Part shown: positions 7,705-13,429 of the stretch, piece after piece
Position numbering within the stretch: the first letter of the stretch is position 1
How the letters are laid out: every line of letters starts with the position of its first letter
Origin: an uncultured bacterium
GTDB lineage: Bacteria > Bacillota > Clostridia > Lachnospirales > Lachnospiraceae
Direction: 5' to 3'
Assembly (NCBI GenBank): GCA_905216215.1
Contig: CAJMSZ010000043.1
Span: forward strand, 1 to 17,879
Length of the DNA stretch: 17,879 nt
The notes under the pieces: model-generated
Told to the model about the DNA's origin: nothing
Seen by the model: the letters and a program-made list of their open reading frames with translations, nothing else
The model's database searches: none
Translations under genes and position numbers: made by a program

Positions 7705-8775
7705 ATGCCTTTTGAAATAGTACGAAATGATATTGTAAATATGCAAGTGGATGCAGTGGTAAATACTGCAAATCATAACCCTGTTATCGGTTCCGGCGTT
7801 GACAGTGGGATACATAAAAAAGCCGGACATAAGCTGCTTGTGGCCAGGCAGAAAATCGGCTGCATTGATTCCGGTGATGCGGTTATCACTGCCGGATTTG
7901 AGTTGGATGCAAAGTATGTTATTCATACGGTAGGCCCTATTTGGGAAGATGGCAATCAGGGAGAGGAACAGATTTTATCCTCATGCTATAGGAAGTCCTT
8001 GGCGTTGGCGAAAGAGTACGAGTGCGAGTCTATCGCATTCCCTTTGATAGCCACGGGCAATTATGGGTTTCCGAAGCCTCTTGCGCTGCAAATAGCTGTC
8101 CGTGAAATCAGCACTTTCCTTTTGGAAAATGAGATGCAGATTTACCTGGTTGTGTTTGGCAAAGAGGCCTTCGCACTGTCGGAGAAATTGTTTAAGTCTG
8201 TCAGCAGCTATATTGACGAAAATTATATCCGCAGCAAAGCTCTTGATGAGTACGGTACGGAAAGTGTGTATGGTTCCCGGCTCGAAACAAGGCGGATAAG
8301 AGAACGGCTTAAAAGAAGCAATCGAATTCATGAAGATATTTGTCCGAGCCCGGCGTTGGAAGAAGGCATCGATAGGTTCGTTGATGCAGCAGTTCCAATG
8401 GACTCGGATGATTGGGGACAGTTGCTGAAAAATCTGGACGCGGGTTTTTCTGAAACACTTCTGCAGCTTATTGACCGCACTGGAAAGAAAGACTCTGAAA
8501 TCTATAAAAAGGCCAATGTAGACAGAAAGCTGTTCTCAAAAATCAGGAACAATATGGATTACAAGCCATCAAAGACAACAGCACTGGCTTTTGCCTTTGC
8601 TTTGGAACTGGATGTTAATGAAACAAAAGATTTTATTGGGAGAGCTGGGTTTGCCCTCTCCCATAGTAGCAAATTTGATGTGATTGTGGAGTATTTCCTC
8701 GTGAATAAAAACTACAATATTTTTGAATTGAATGAAGTTCTGTTTGCTTTTGACCAGCCACTTATCGGTGCATAA
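7705..8775 (+). CDS. Macro domain protein with C-terminal helix-turn-helix-like domain
   Basis: 356-residue fusion. Residues 1 to about 165 are a macro domain, which binds ADP-ribose and in many members removes it from proteins or hydrolyses related metabolites. Visible signatures: AVVNTANHN (17-25), the loop GSGVDSGIHKKAG (29-41), TVGPIW and FPLIATGNYGFP (112-123). After a charged linker (about 180-235), residues about 246-300 (LIDRTGKKDSEIYKKANVDR, then LFSKIRNNMDY) resemble an XRE-like helix-turn-helix, followed by a helical tail to 356. GGGAGG (7693-7698) is the ribosome site. It is first of a run with the vWA and ADP-ribosylglycohydrolase genes, which suggests shared ADP-ribose chemistry. 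Whether the C-terminal part binds DNA is unproven. Confidence 0.87.
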   Translation: MPFEIVRNDIVNMQVDAVVNTANHNPVIGSGVDSGIHKKAGHKLLVARQKIGCIDSGDAVITAGFELDAKYVIHTVGPIWEDGNQGEEQILSSCYRKSLALAKEYECESIAFPLIATGNYGFPKPLALQIAVREISTFLLENEMQIYLVVFGKEAFALSEKLFKSVSSYIDENYIRSKALDEYGTESVYGSRLETRRIRERLKRSNRIHEDICPSPALEEGIDRFVDAAVPMDSDDWGQLLKNLDAGFSETLLQLIDRTGKKDSEIYKKANVDRKLFSKIRNNMDYKPSKTTALAFAFALELDVNETKDFIGRAGFALSHSSKFDVIVEYFLVNKNYNIFELNEVLFAFDQPLIGA

Positions 8776-8779
8776 AAAT

Positions 8780-8796
8780 GTCGCATACTATGCGAC
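8780..8796. repeat. Perfect 7-bp inverted repeat between macro and vWA genes
   Basis: GTCGCAT (8780-8786) and ATGCGAC (8790-8796) around ACT, 4 bases after the macro stop. There is no proper T-run, so a full terminator is unlikely; it could stabilise or attenuate the message or bind a protein. A TATAAT at 8818-8823 lacks a convincing -35 box. Confidence 0.5.
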
Positions 8797-8856
8797 CCTT
8801 TATTCTCCTGTTTGACCTATAATGAAATCATAATAAAGAAAACGGAGGATTTCAAA

Positions 8857-9501
8857 ATGACTGAACTTGTATTGATCTTAGACCGCAGTGGTTCCATGTC
8901 GGGACTGGAAAAGGATACTATCGGAGGTTTTAACTCCATGTTGGAAAAACAGCGTAAGGAACCGGGTGATGCCGTAGTATCCACAGTGCTGTTTGACAAC
9001 GAAACAGAGGTAATCCATGACCGTGTTGCTATTGCAGATGTACCGAACCTTACGGATAAGAAATACTTTGTGCGTGGCTGCACAGCGCTTCTGGATGCTG
9101 TTGGGGGCGCAATCCATCATATTGGTAATGTCCACAAGTATGCCCGTAAGGAAGATGTGCCGGAAAAGACACTCTTTATCATCACTACGGATGGCATGGA
9201 AAATGCCAGTCACCGCTACACCTACGATAAGGTTCGCCATATGATTGAACGTCAGAAAGAGCGTTGTGGTTGGGAGTTCCTTTTCCTTGGCGCCAACATT
9301 GACGCAGCGGCAGAAGCCAGCAGATTTGGCATTGATGAATCTATGGCTGCCAACTATCACTGTGATGAGGCCGGAACTGCTCTTAACTATGAGGTTATTA
9401 GTGAGGCAATTACCAGTGTAAGAGCGTGTGCAGCACCGTTGTCTGCTGACTGGAAAAAGAAAATTGATGCAGATTATAAGAAGCGAGGTGGAAAGAGATG
9501 A
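8857..9501 (+). CDS. von Willebrand factor A (vWA) domain protein
   Basis: 214-residue single-domain vWA protein with a complete metal-ion-dependent adhesion site: DxSxS at D9-S11-S13 (LDRSGSM), T76 (GCTALLD) and D112 (TTDGMEN). It has no signal peptide or membrane segment, so it is cytosolic, as in TerY-like stress and conflict-system proteins, where vWA domains act as assembly scaffolds. Start choice: GGAGG (8844-8848) is 8 bases before ATG 8857; the longer frame from 8812 would have no ribosome site. Its stop overlaps the next start (ATGA at 9498-9501), so it is translationally coupled to the ADP-ribosylglycohydrolase. Its partner is probably one of the two flanking ADP-ribose proteins (inference). 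Confidence 0.9.
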   Translation: MTELVLILDRSGSMSGLEKDTIGGFNSMLEKQRKEPGDAVVSTVLFDNETEVIHDRVAIADVPNLTDKKYFVRGCTALLDAVGGAIHHIGNVHKYARKEDVPEKTLFIITTDGMENASHRYTYDKVRHMIERQKERCGWEFLFLGANIDAAAEASRFGIDESMAANYHCDEAGTALNYEVISEAITSVRACAAPLSADWKKKIDADYKKRGGKR

Positions 9502-10313
9502 TTGGAGCAATCTTGGGTGACATTATCGGCAGCCCTTATGAATTTGACCGGGGTAATAAGAGTAAAGACTTTCCTTTGTTCTCCAGAAAATCTACCTACA
9601 CCGATGATACCGTAATGACGTTAGCTGTGGGTCTGACTTTCCTTGATGCACAGCCGAGTGCCTCGGACGATTGGATTTTGCGAATCCTTGCTAATCGTAT
9701 GCGTCGGTTTGGAAAGATGTATCCGAATGCCGGGTACGGAGGAATGTTTCGACAGTGGCTTCGTAATCCTGAGTGTCAGGCTTATAATAGTTTTGGCAAT
9801 GGCTCTGCAATGCGTGTTTCCTCGGTAGCGTGGTTATATAACGATATCGATGCTGTCAGACACGCAGCAAGGCTTTCTGCCGAAGTTACCCACAATCATC
9901 CGGAAGGAATTAAGGGTGCTGAAGCAACCGCCAGTGCTATTTTCCTGGCAAGGACAGGACACAGCAAAACGGAAATCAAGGAATATATTGAACATGAATT
10001 TGGTTATGAGTTGAATCGTACTTGCGATGAAATCAGACCAGGATATTTTCATACAGAAACCTGCATGGAAACCGTGCCGGAGGCCATCACGGCTTTCTTG
10101 GAGGGAGACAGTTTTGAGGATGTCATCCGAACCGCCGTTTCCCTTGGCGGTGACTGTGATACGCTGACGGCAATTGCTGGCAGCATTGCGGAAGGCTTCT
10201 ATGGTGTTCCTGCCGAACTGAAGGAGGAATGCTATAAGCGTCTGCCGGAGCCGTTGCTGAAGGTGCTGAAAGCGTTTGAGGAGTACCTCGACCCAAATGC
10301 TGCTATGAATTAA
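9498..10313 (+). CDS. ADP-ribosylglycohydrolase family protein (DraG-like)
   Basis: 271-residue enzyme of the family that removes ADP-ribose from modified proteins or related molecules using a two-metal centre. Visible motifs in order: GAILGDIIGSPYE (3-15), the metal-binding TDDT (35-38), NSFGNGSAMR, THNHPEGIKGAEA, and the C-terminal metal site GGDCDT (217-222), followed by AIAGSIAEGFYG. All expected acidic ligands are present, so the enzyme should be active. It overlaps the vWA gene by 4 bases (ATGA); AAGCGAGGTGG upstream supplies the ribosome site. With the macro protein it forms a two-enzyme ADP-ribose set; its real substrate is unknown. Confidence 0.93.
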   Translation: MIGAILGDIIGSPYEFDRGNKSKDFPLFSRKSTYTDDTVMTLAVGLTFLDAQPSASDDWILRILANRMRRFGKMYPNAGYGGMFRQWLRNPECQAYNSFGNGSAMRVSSVAWLYNDIDAVRHAARLSAEVTHNHPEGIKGAEATASAIFLARTGHSKTEIKEYIEHEFGYELNRTCDEIRPGYFHTETCMETVPEAITAFLEGDSFEDVIRTAVSLGGDCDTLTAIAGSIAEGFYGVPAELKEECYKRLPEPLLKVLKAFEEYLDPNAAMN

Positions 10314-10402
10314 GGGGAAACTTATAAATAGCGGAGAAAGACTTGATAATGTGAAAATGAGCGAGGATGATTCCGACGGCAGAAGTTTAGGAGAAGCACA
10401 GC

Positions 10403-10903
10403 GTGAGACAGAGCGAAGAGAACAGGCTCGCATTAACAGCGAAAAAAAGACGTACTTGGAGAAGGAAACATAGAAAAGGTATTGCCATCACAATCCTAAT
10501 TTCTGTTCTCGTTGTGCTTTCACTTATAGGATATTATGAAGTCCAAAAACTGATTCCGATGGGATATTCGAGTGAATCTTTAGAAGGACTTAAATACACG
10601 GAGGCGGTTCAGAGGCTAAAGAAATGCGGCTTCTCAAATGTTCACATGAAAGAAATATCGGATTTAACTATATCCAGGGATGCTGAGGAAAATCTTGTCA
10701 CAGAAGTGAAGCTTATGTTCGGTGATTCTTTTGATGAAGATACAAAATATCTATCAAATTTGTGGATTACGGTTGCGTATCATACCGTGGAATTATATGG
10801 CCCTCCGTTGACATCGAAAGAAGCAAAAGGCATGAATTACCTTGATGTATTAGAAAAATTTGAAAATGCTGGGTTCATAAATATTTCCACAATAAAAGAA
10901 TAA
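10403..10903 (+). CDS. Membrane protein with PASTA-like repeats
   Basis: 166-residue protein from GTG 10403 with TAGGAG (10388-10393) as ribosome site. The N-terminus is strongly basic (KKRRTWRRKHRKG), then one membrane span at about residues 26-45, then an outside part. Residues about 57-128 resemble one PASTA-like repeat (GLKYTEAVQRLKKCGFSNV) and residues about 138-166 the start of a second (AKGMNYLDVLEKFENAGFINI), which is cut short. Similar unnamed proteins occur in Clostridia; function unknown. The reading frame at 10324-10473, shifted by one, also looks protein-like and could be the original N-terminus lost by a frameshift. Operon membership with the ADP-ribose genes is possible but not shown. 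Confidence 0.6.
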   Translation: MRQSEENRLALTAKKRRTWRRKHRKGIAITILISVLVVLSLIGYYEVQKLIPMGYSSESLEGLKYTEAVQRLKKCGFSNVHMKEISDLTISRDAEENLVTEVKLMFGDSFDEDTKYLSNLWITVAYHTVELYGPPLTSKEAKGMNYLDVLEKFENAGFINISTIKE

Positions 10904-11179
10904 GCCTAAATAGGCCTATAGTAATTTATTAACGGGGAGTAGAATACTCATTTATGATTTGCACCCCTTGCGAAATAATCGTTAAATTGTTTCAAAAATC
11001 GCAGTAGTCTGCACTCCTTTAACAGACTACCACTTGACTACAACTGAGTAGCCCACAAGGCTACATTTTGCTCTGTTTTGCGTAGTTTGCTACACTCTGT
11101 GCGATATTTAAACAAAATTGAAAACGCAGAAAGGTCCGCAAAATGGGGCAAATCACGGCATTAAAGGAGGAATTTTATA
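10904..11179. other. Gene-poor stretch with a cluster of GTAG/CTAC hairpins
   Basis: No convincing gene is seen. The tetramer GTAG or its complement CTAC occurs seven times between 11004 and 11093. Three clean hairpins form: 11004-11011 with 11023-11030 (8 bp), 11048-11053 with 11059-11064 (6 bp, loop CACAA) and 11082-11085 with 11090-11093. No long T-run follows any of them. Possible roles are a structured RNA, a protein-binding array or the debris of a mobile element end. Confidence 0.45.
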
Positions 11180-11221
11180 GTGATTAAAGTACTTTTCATC
11201 TGCCACGGCAGGAGGTGCTGA
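11180..11221 (+). pseudogene. Remnant of a low-molecular-weight protein tyrosine phosphatase
   Basis: AAAGGAGG (11163-11170) precedes GTG 11180, which reads MIKVLFICHGRRC and stops at 11219-11221. MIKVLFICHG is the N-terminus of LMW phosphatases, normally continuing NICRSPMAE through the CX5R catalytic loop. The break falls inside that loop, directly after the Gly, and nothing of the remaining 140 or so residues is seen before the toxin-antitoxin promoter. Confidence 0.6.
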
Positions 11222-11248
11222 TTGGAATACATAAAATCTTCCTCATCC

Positions 11249-11288
11249 TTGACTTGTGGCTGAATTTAGGATAAAATAAAGCCACAAG
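11249..11288 (+). promoter_or_regulatory. Promoter with overlapping operator dyad of the toxin-antitoxin operon
   Basis: -35 TTGACT (11249-11254), 17-bp spacer, -10 TAAAAT (11272-11277). A perfect 8-bp inverted repeat, CTTGTGGC (11253-11260) and GCCACAAG (11281-11288), overlaps the -35 edge and the start site. This is the geometry expected for autorepression by the antitoxin or the toxin-antitoxin complex. Confidence 0.7.
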
Positions 11289-11303
11289 AAAGGAGGCGCT
11301 TTT

Positions 11304-11561
11304 ATGCAGATTATTCCTATGCGTGACTTGAAAAACACGGTTGAGGTAGAACGACGCTGTGCCGAAGAAAACGGACCAGTTTATGTAACGAAGAATGGAT
11401 ATGGTCGTCTGGTTGTTATGGATATTGAGTATTACGAACGGACCATGCAGAAAATGTATGAAGCAAAAACCATTATGGAAGGCTTGGAGGATGTAAAAGC
11501 CGGACGGACTGTGGATGGAGAAAAAGCGATCAGCGATATAAGGAGAAAGTATGGAATCTAA
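11304..11561 (+). CDS. Type II antitoxin, Phd/YefM-like
   Basis: 85-residue protein that should bind and neutralise the toxin encoded next to it and repress its own promoter. The N-terminal part (MQIIPMRDLKNTVEVERRCA, then PVYVTKNGYGRLVVMDIEYYE) matches the Phd/YefM DNA-binding fold; the C-terminal helix region (about 50-85) would wrap the toxin. AAAGGAGG (11289-11296) precedes ATG 11304. The gene overlaps the toxin gene by 11 bases, as is typical of coupled pairs. The dyad at 11253-11288 is the likely operator. Confidence 0.87.
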   Translation: MQIIPMRDLKNTVEVERRCAEENGPVYVTKNGYGRLVVMDIEYYERTMQKMYEAKTIMEGLEDVKAGRTVDGEKAISDIRRKYGI

Positions 11562-11883
11562 ATGGGGATACCAGTTGACGCAAAAAGCGGATGCCGATTT
11601 GGATGACATTGTGGGATATATCGCTGTGGAGTTGGCAAACCCAAAGGCAGCATCGGATTTTGTGGACAAATTGCAGGGAGCGATTGAGGAAGCCCGGTCT
11701 TTCCCGGAAAACGGTTCTTTAGTCGTGAATGAATTTGTACCAAATACGGAGATCAGAAAAAAACTGGTGGGTAGCTATATTATGTATTATCTGCCGGATT
11801 TTGATGAAAAAATGATTTTTGTCTTGCGGATTATTTATGGCAGACGGAATATGGATGAAATTTTGCGGAAGCTAAATGTATAG
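11551..11883 (+). CDS. Type II toxin, RelE/ParE superfamily
   Basis: 110-residue toxin of the RelE/ParE fold. Signatures: YQLTQKADADLDDIVGYIA (helix-hairpin start), AASDFVDKLQGAIEEARSFP, the central strand VGSYIMYYLPDFDEKMIFVLRIIYGRRN. RelE-type members cut mRNA on the ribosome and ParE-type members poison gyrase; the sequence alone does not decide, although the RIIYGRRN ending is common to both groups. Ribosome site AAGGAG (about 11539-11544) before ATG 11551, inside the antitoxin gene. Length is normal and no damage is seen, so the pair should be functional. Confidence 0.87.
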   Translation: MESKWGYQLTQKADADLDDIVGYIAVELANPKAASDFVDKLQGAIEEARSFPENGSLVVNEFVPNTEIRKKLVGSYIMYYLPDFDEKMIFVLRIIYGRRNMDEILRKLNV

Positions 11884-11910
11884 TAAAAAAGAATAATGGA
11901 ATCACAGATG

Positions 11911-11937
11911 GCATCGGTCAGAAATGATCGGTGCTTT
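11911..11937 (+). terminator. Terminator of the toxin-antitoxin operon
   Basis: Stem 11911-11919 with 11926-11934 (9 pairs, two of them G-T), loop AGAAAT, followed by TTTCTTT. It lies 27 bases after the toxin stop and directly abuts the IS200 element. Confidence 0.65.
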
Positions 11938-11939
11938 CT

Positions 11940-12392
11940 TTGAAGAAAGAAAATTCACTCGCACATACAAAATGGATGTGCAAATATCATATCGTCTTCA
12001 CTCTAAAGTATAGACGAAAAATTATTTATAATCAACACAAAGCGGATATAAGGGATATTATCAAACAATTGTGCAGTTATAAAGGTGTTGAGATTATTGA
12101 AGGACATCTGATGCCAGATTATATCCATATATTGGTAAGTATTCCGCCAAAGATGAGCGTATCTTCTTTTATGGGATACTTAAAAGGGAAGAGTGCACTT
12201 ATGATATTTGATAAACACGCAAACTTAAAGTATAAATTTGGAAATCGGCATTTTGGGGCGGAGGGATATTATGTCAGTACAGTCGGATTAAATGAAGCCA
12301 CTATCAGGAAATATATCCAGGACCAGGAAAAGCATGATATTGCAATGGATAGGTTAAGCGTGAAAGAATATGAAGACCTTTTTAAGGGTTAA
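11940..12392 (+). CDS. tnpA: IS200-type transposase TnpA with altered HUH motif
   Basis: Y1-type HUH transposase of about 150 residues that would move single-stranded DNA. From TTG 11940 it reads MKKENSLAHTKWMCKYHIVF, matching family N-termini; the longer GTG at 11931 lies in the upstream terminator. No good ribosome site is seen, as is common for this weakly expressed gene. The catalytic Tyr is Y125 (TIRKYIQDQEKHD). The HUH motif, normally PDHIH, reads PDYIH here (Y61-I62-H63), a CAT to TAT change that removes one metal-binding His. Also, the usual HFW reads HFG (G106), and the C-terminal EDPFKG reads EDLFKG. The frame is open, but activity is doubtful. Confidence 0.9.
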   Translation: MKKENSLAHTKWMCKYHIVFTLKYRRKIIYNQHKADIRDIIKQLCSYKGVEIIEGHLMPDYIHILVSIPPKMSVSSFMGYLKGKSALMIFDKHANLKYKFGNRHFGAEGYYVSTVGLNEATIRKYIQDQEKHDIAMDRLSVKEYEDLFKG

Positions 12393-12584
12393 GGCTAAGT
12401 AGTATCAATACTCCTTAAGGGGTAGCGACGAGTCAAGAGCAGTATGGCTTGAACGGAGCTGTGGGAAGAATGCGTAAGCAGAATTCCCACAGCCGAAAGA
12501 GAAAGCCAGCGCCTTGAGACGCTGGCCTAGTATCATGGGCTTATAGCCCTGGAACAAGCCACCCGTTTTACGGGTGGTCATGAC
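12393..12584 (+). ncRNA. Structured 3' region of the IS200 element, omega-RNA-like candidate
   Basis: 192 non-coding bases from the tnpA stop to the right end fold into a chain of stems: 12433-12437 with 12448-12452; a perfect 10-bp stem 12458-12467 with 12484-12493, whose loop contains TGC-GTAA-GCA, a GNRA-type tetraloop; 12505-12511 with 12520-12526 (7 bp); 12537-12541 with 12545-12549 (loop TAT); and the end hairpin 12559-12577. Such density is far above chance and points to RNA. In IS605-group elements the 3' end encodes the guide RNA used by TnpB; here no TnpB exists, so it may be a stand-alone guide-type RNA or a transposition end structure. Confidence 0.5.
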
Positions 12585-12852
12585 TTGTTTTGAAATGTCT
12601 ATGACCGGAAATGTGATTATACATAGGTCAAATCAATGCAGTTGGAAAAGCCGGGCAGATAGGCAAGTGCACCGCAACGTGCGCCGAGTGCGTTCCGTTC
12701 GCTGGCGTGTGGTCGATTAACAACCGGATTTCCGGTGGCAGAGTCATTGCATCCAGCTTCTCCAGATACTCCCCGGACTTTTGACTGATTAAATCTTGTT
12801 TTTGGTGGTTCATTTTTTCCATTTCCGTGGCCTATATGTGGAGGTGGTTCTA
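12585..12852. other. Stretch without a firm gene between the IS200 element and the excisionases
   Basis: No plus-strand gene is seen. A minus-strand frame at 12628-12822 (64 codons) is listed separately with low confidence. A short dyad ACCGGA-TT-TCCGGT lies at 12723-12736. The ribosome site of the first excisionase (GGAGGTGG) is at about 12840-12847. Confidence 0.5.
12628..12822 (-). CDS. Possible small protein, unrecognised
   Basis: Minus-strand frame of 64 codons reading MEKMNHQKQDLISQKSGEYL, then LDAMTLPPEIRLLIDHTPAN. The composition looks protein-like, but I do not recognise a family. There is no good ribosome site before either Met, and the C-terminal half is oddly rich in His, Ala and Pro. 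It could be the stump of a gene from the integrated element or a chance frame. Confidence 0.25.
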   Translation of the reverse strand: MEKMNHQKQDLISQKSGEYLEKLDAMTLPPEIRLLIDHTPANGTHSAHVAVHLPICPAFPTALI

Positions 12853-13083
12853 ATGACTGAGGAAATGAATGGCACTATGAAAAGTGGAAAAGTGTTTGTG
12901 CCAATCAATGAGAAATATACGCTGACCATAAGAGAGGCGCCAGAGTATTTCAATATCGGAGTGAAAAAGATGTGGTGTTTGGCAGAGGATAACCTCGGCC
13001 GGTTTGCAGTTTACAGCGGGAACCGTTATCTCATAATACGCACAAAATTTGAGAAATTTATCGAGGAATCTTCTGCGGTCTGA
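12853..13083 (+). CDS. xis: Excisionase-like protein, Tn916 Xis type (copy 1)
   Basis: 76-residue protein from ATG 12853 behind GGAGGTGG (about 12840-12847); the longer frame from 12796 has no ribosome site. It matches the Tn916 Xis family: EKYTLTIREAPEYFNIG, LAEDNLGRFAVYSGNRYLII, then KFEKFIEE. Xis proteins bend the element ends and steer the integrase to excision. Copy 2 (13184) has MRRMAEE where this one has MWCLAED: two Arg are Trp41 and Cys42 (codons TGG 12973, TGT 12976), each one C-to-T step from an Arg codon. Since this helix should touch DNA, this copy may be weakened or have another target. Confidence 0.83.
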   Translation: MTEEMNGTMKSGKVFVPINEKYTLTIREAPEYFNIGVKKMWCLAEDNLGRFAVYSGNRYLIIRTKFEKFIEESSAV

Positions 13084-13142
13084 TTTCTCTTTATTTGCCG
13101 TGAGTAGTTGACTTTTCGGGGCTTTAGAGTGATATATGTCAT

Positions 13143-13156
13143 GACCTTAAAAGGTC
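13143..13156. repeat. Small perfect inverted repeat before excisionase copy 2
   Basis: GACCTT-AA-AAGGTC, 28 bases before ATG 13184. The adjoining palindrome GTCATGAC (13138-13145) is the same eight bases seen at the right end of the IS200 element (12577-12584). Possibly a binding site for one of the small HTH proteins. The other bases of 13084-13183 hold nothing else clear. Confidence 0.4.
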
Positions 13157-13183
13157 GAAAAACCGGGAAAAGGAGGCCATGAC

Positions 13184-13429
13184 ATGAAGGAAACAAACCG
13201 GGTGGCAGGCAGCGGAAAGACCGAAATTCCGATCAGTGAAAAATATATGCTGACTGTAAGAGAGGCGTCAGAATATTTCAATATTGGAATCAAAAACATG
13301 AGAAGAATGGCGGAGGAGAATACCGGCTTCTATGCTGTTTTTTTAGGAAATCGTTATCTGATCGTCCGTAAGAAATTTGAAGAATACATGGATTCATTGA
13401 CTATGGGAAAGGAGGAAGATGCAAAATGA
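13184..13429 (+). CDS. xis: Excisionase, Tn916 Xis type (copy 2)
   Basis: 81-residue paralogue of copy 1, with EKYMLTVREASEYFNIGIKN, then MRRMAEENTGFYAVFLGNRY and LIVRKKFEEYM. It keeps the basic RR in the recognition helix and is closer to the known Xis. AAAAGGAGG (ending 13176) gives a strong ribosome site. Its stop overlaps the start of the next gene (ATGA, 13426-13429), so the genes 13184-14910 look like one operon: xis, small HTH gene, int. It would act with the integrase at 13636, though that enzyme appears catalytically damaged. Confidence 0.88.
   Translation: MKETNRVAGSGKTEIPISEKYMLTVREASEYFNIGIKNMRRMAEENTGFYAVFLGNRYLIVRKKFEEYMDSLTMGKEEDAK

Larger units (their letters stand above)
11934..12584 (+). 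mobile_element. IS200/IS605-group element carrying only tnpA
   Basis: The element consists of a small HUH transposase gene and about 190 bases of structured non-coding 3' sequence. No tnpB is present. Likely ends are subterminal hairpins, as in this family: on the left a 6-bp stem (11934-11939 with 11944-11949) across the presumed start codon, and on the right an 8-bp stem (12559-12566 with 12570-12577, loop TTT) followed by TCATGAC. Exact end bases cannot be set because this group makes no target duplication. The transposase has lost a key His, so the copy is probably immobile unless helped in trans. Confidence 0.7.

Noticed and set aside
8812..8856. Longer start for the vWA gene
   Set aside because: No ribosome site, while GGAGG is ideally placed for ATG 8857.
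8878..9510. Minus-strand frame of 210 codons opposite the vWA gene
   Set aside because: Long but wholly antisense to a gene with a full MIDAS motif; composition is shadow-like and no start signal is seen.
9834..10433. Minus-strand frame of 199 codons opposite the glycohydrolase
   Set aside because: Antisense to a gene with intact catalytic motifs; no family match.
10441..10449. A AAA AAG slippery heptamer as a programmed -1 frameshift site
   Set aside because: The -1 frame does not lead into the membrane protein frame (which is +1) and stops soon after.
11931..11939. GTG 11931 as start of the IS200 transposase
   Set aside because: It lies in the toxin-antitoxin terminator and adds residues not seen in the family; TTG 11940 fits the usual N-terminus better.
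12391..12584. CRISPR array
   Set aside because: The stems here differ in sequence and spacing; there are no regular repeats or spacers.
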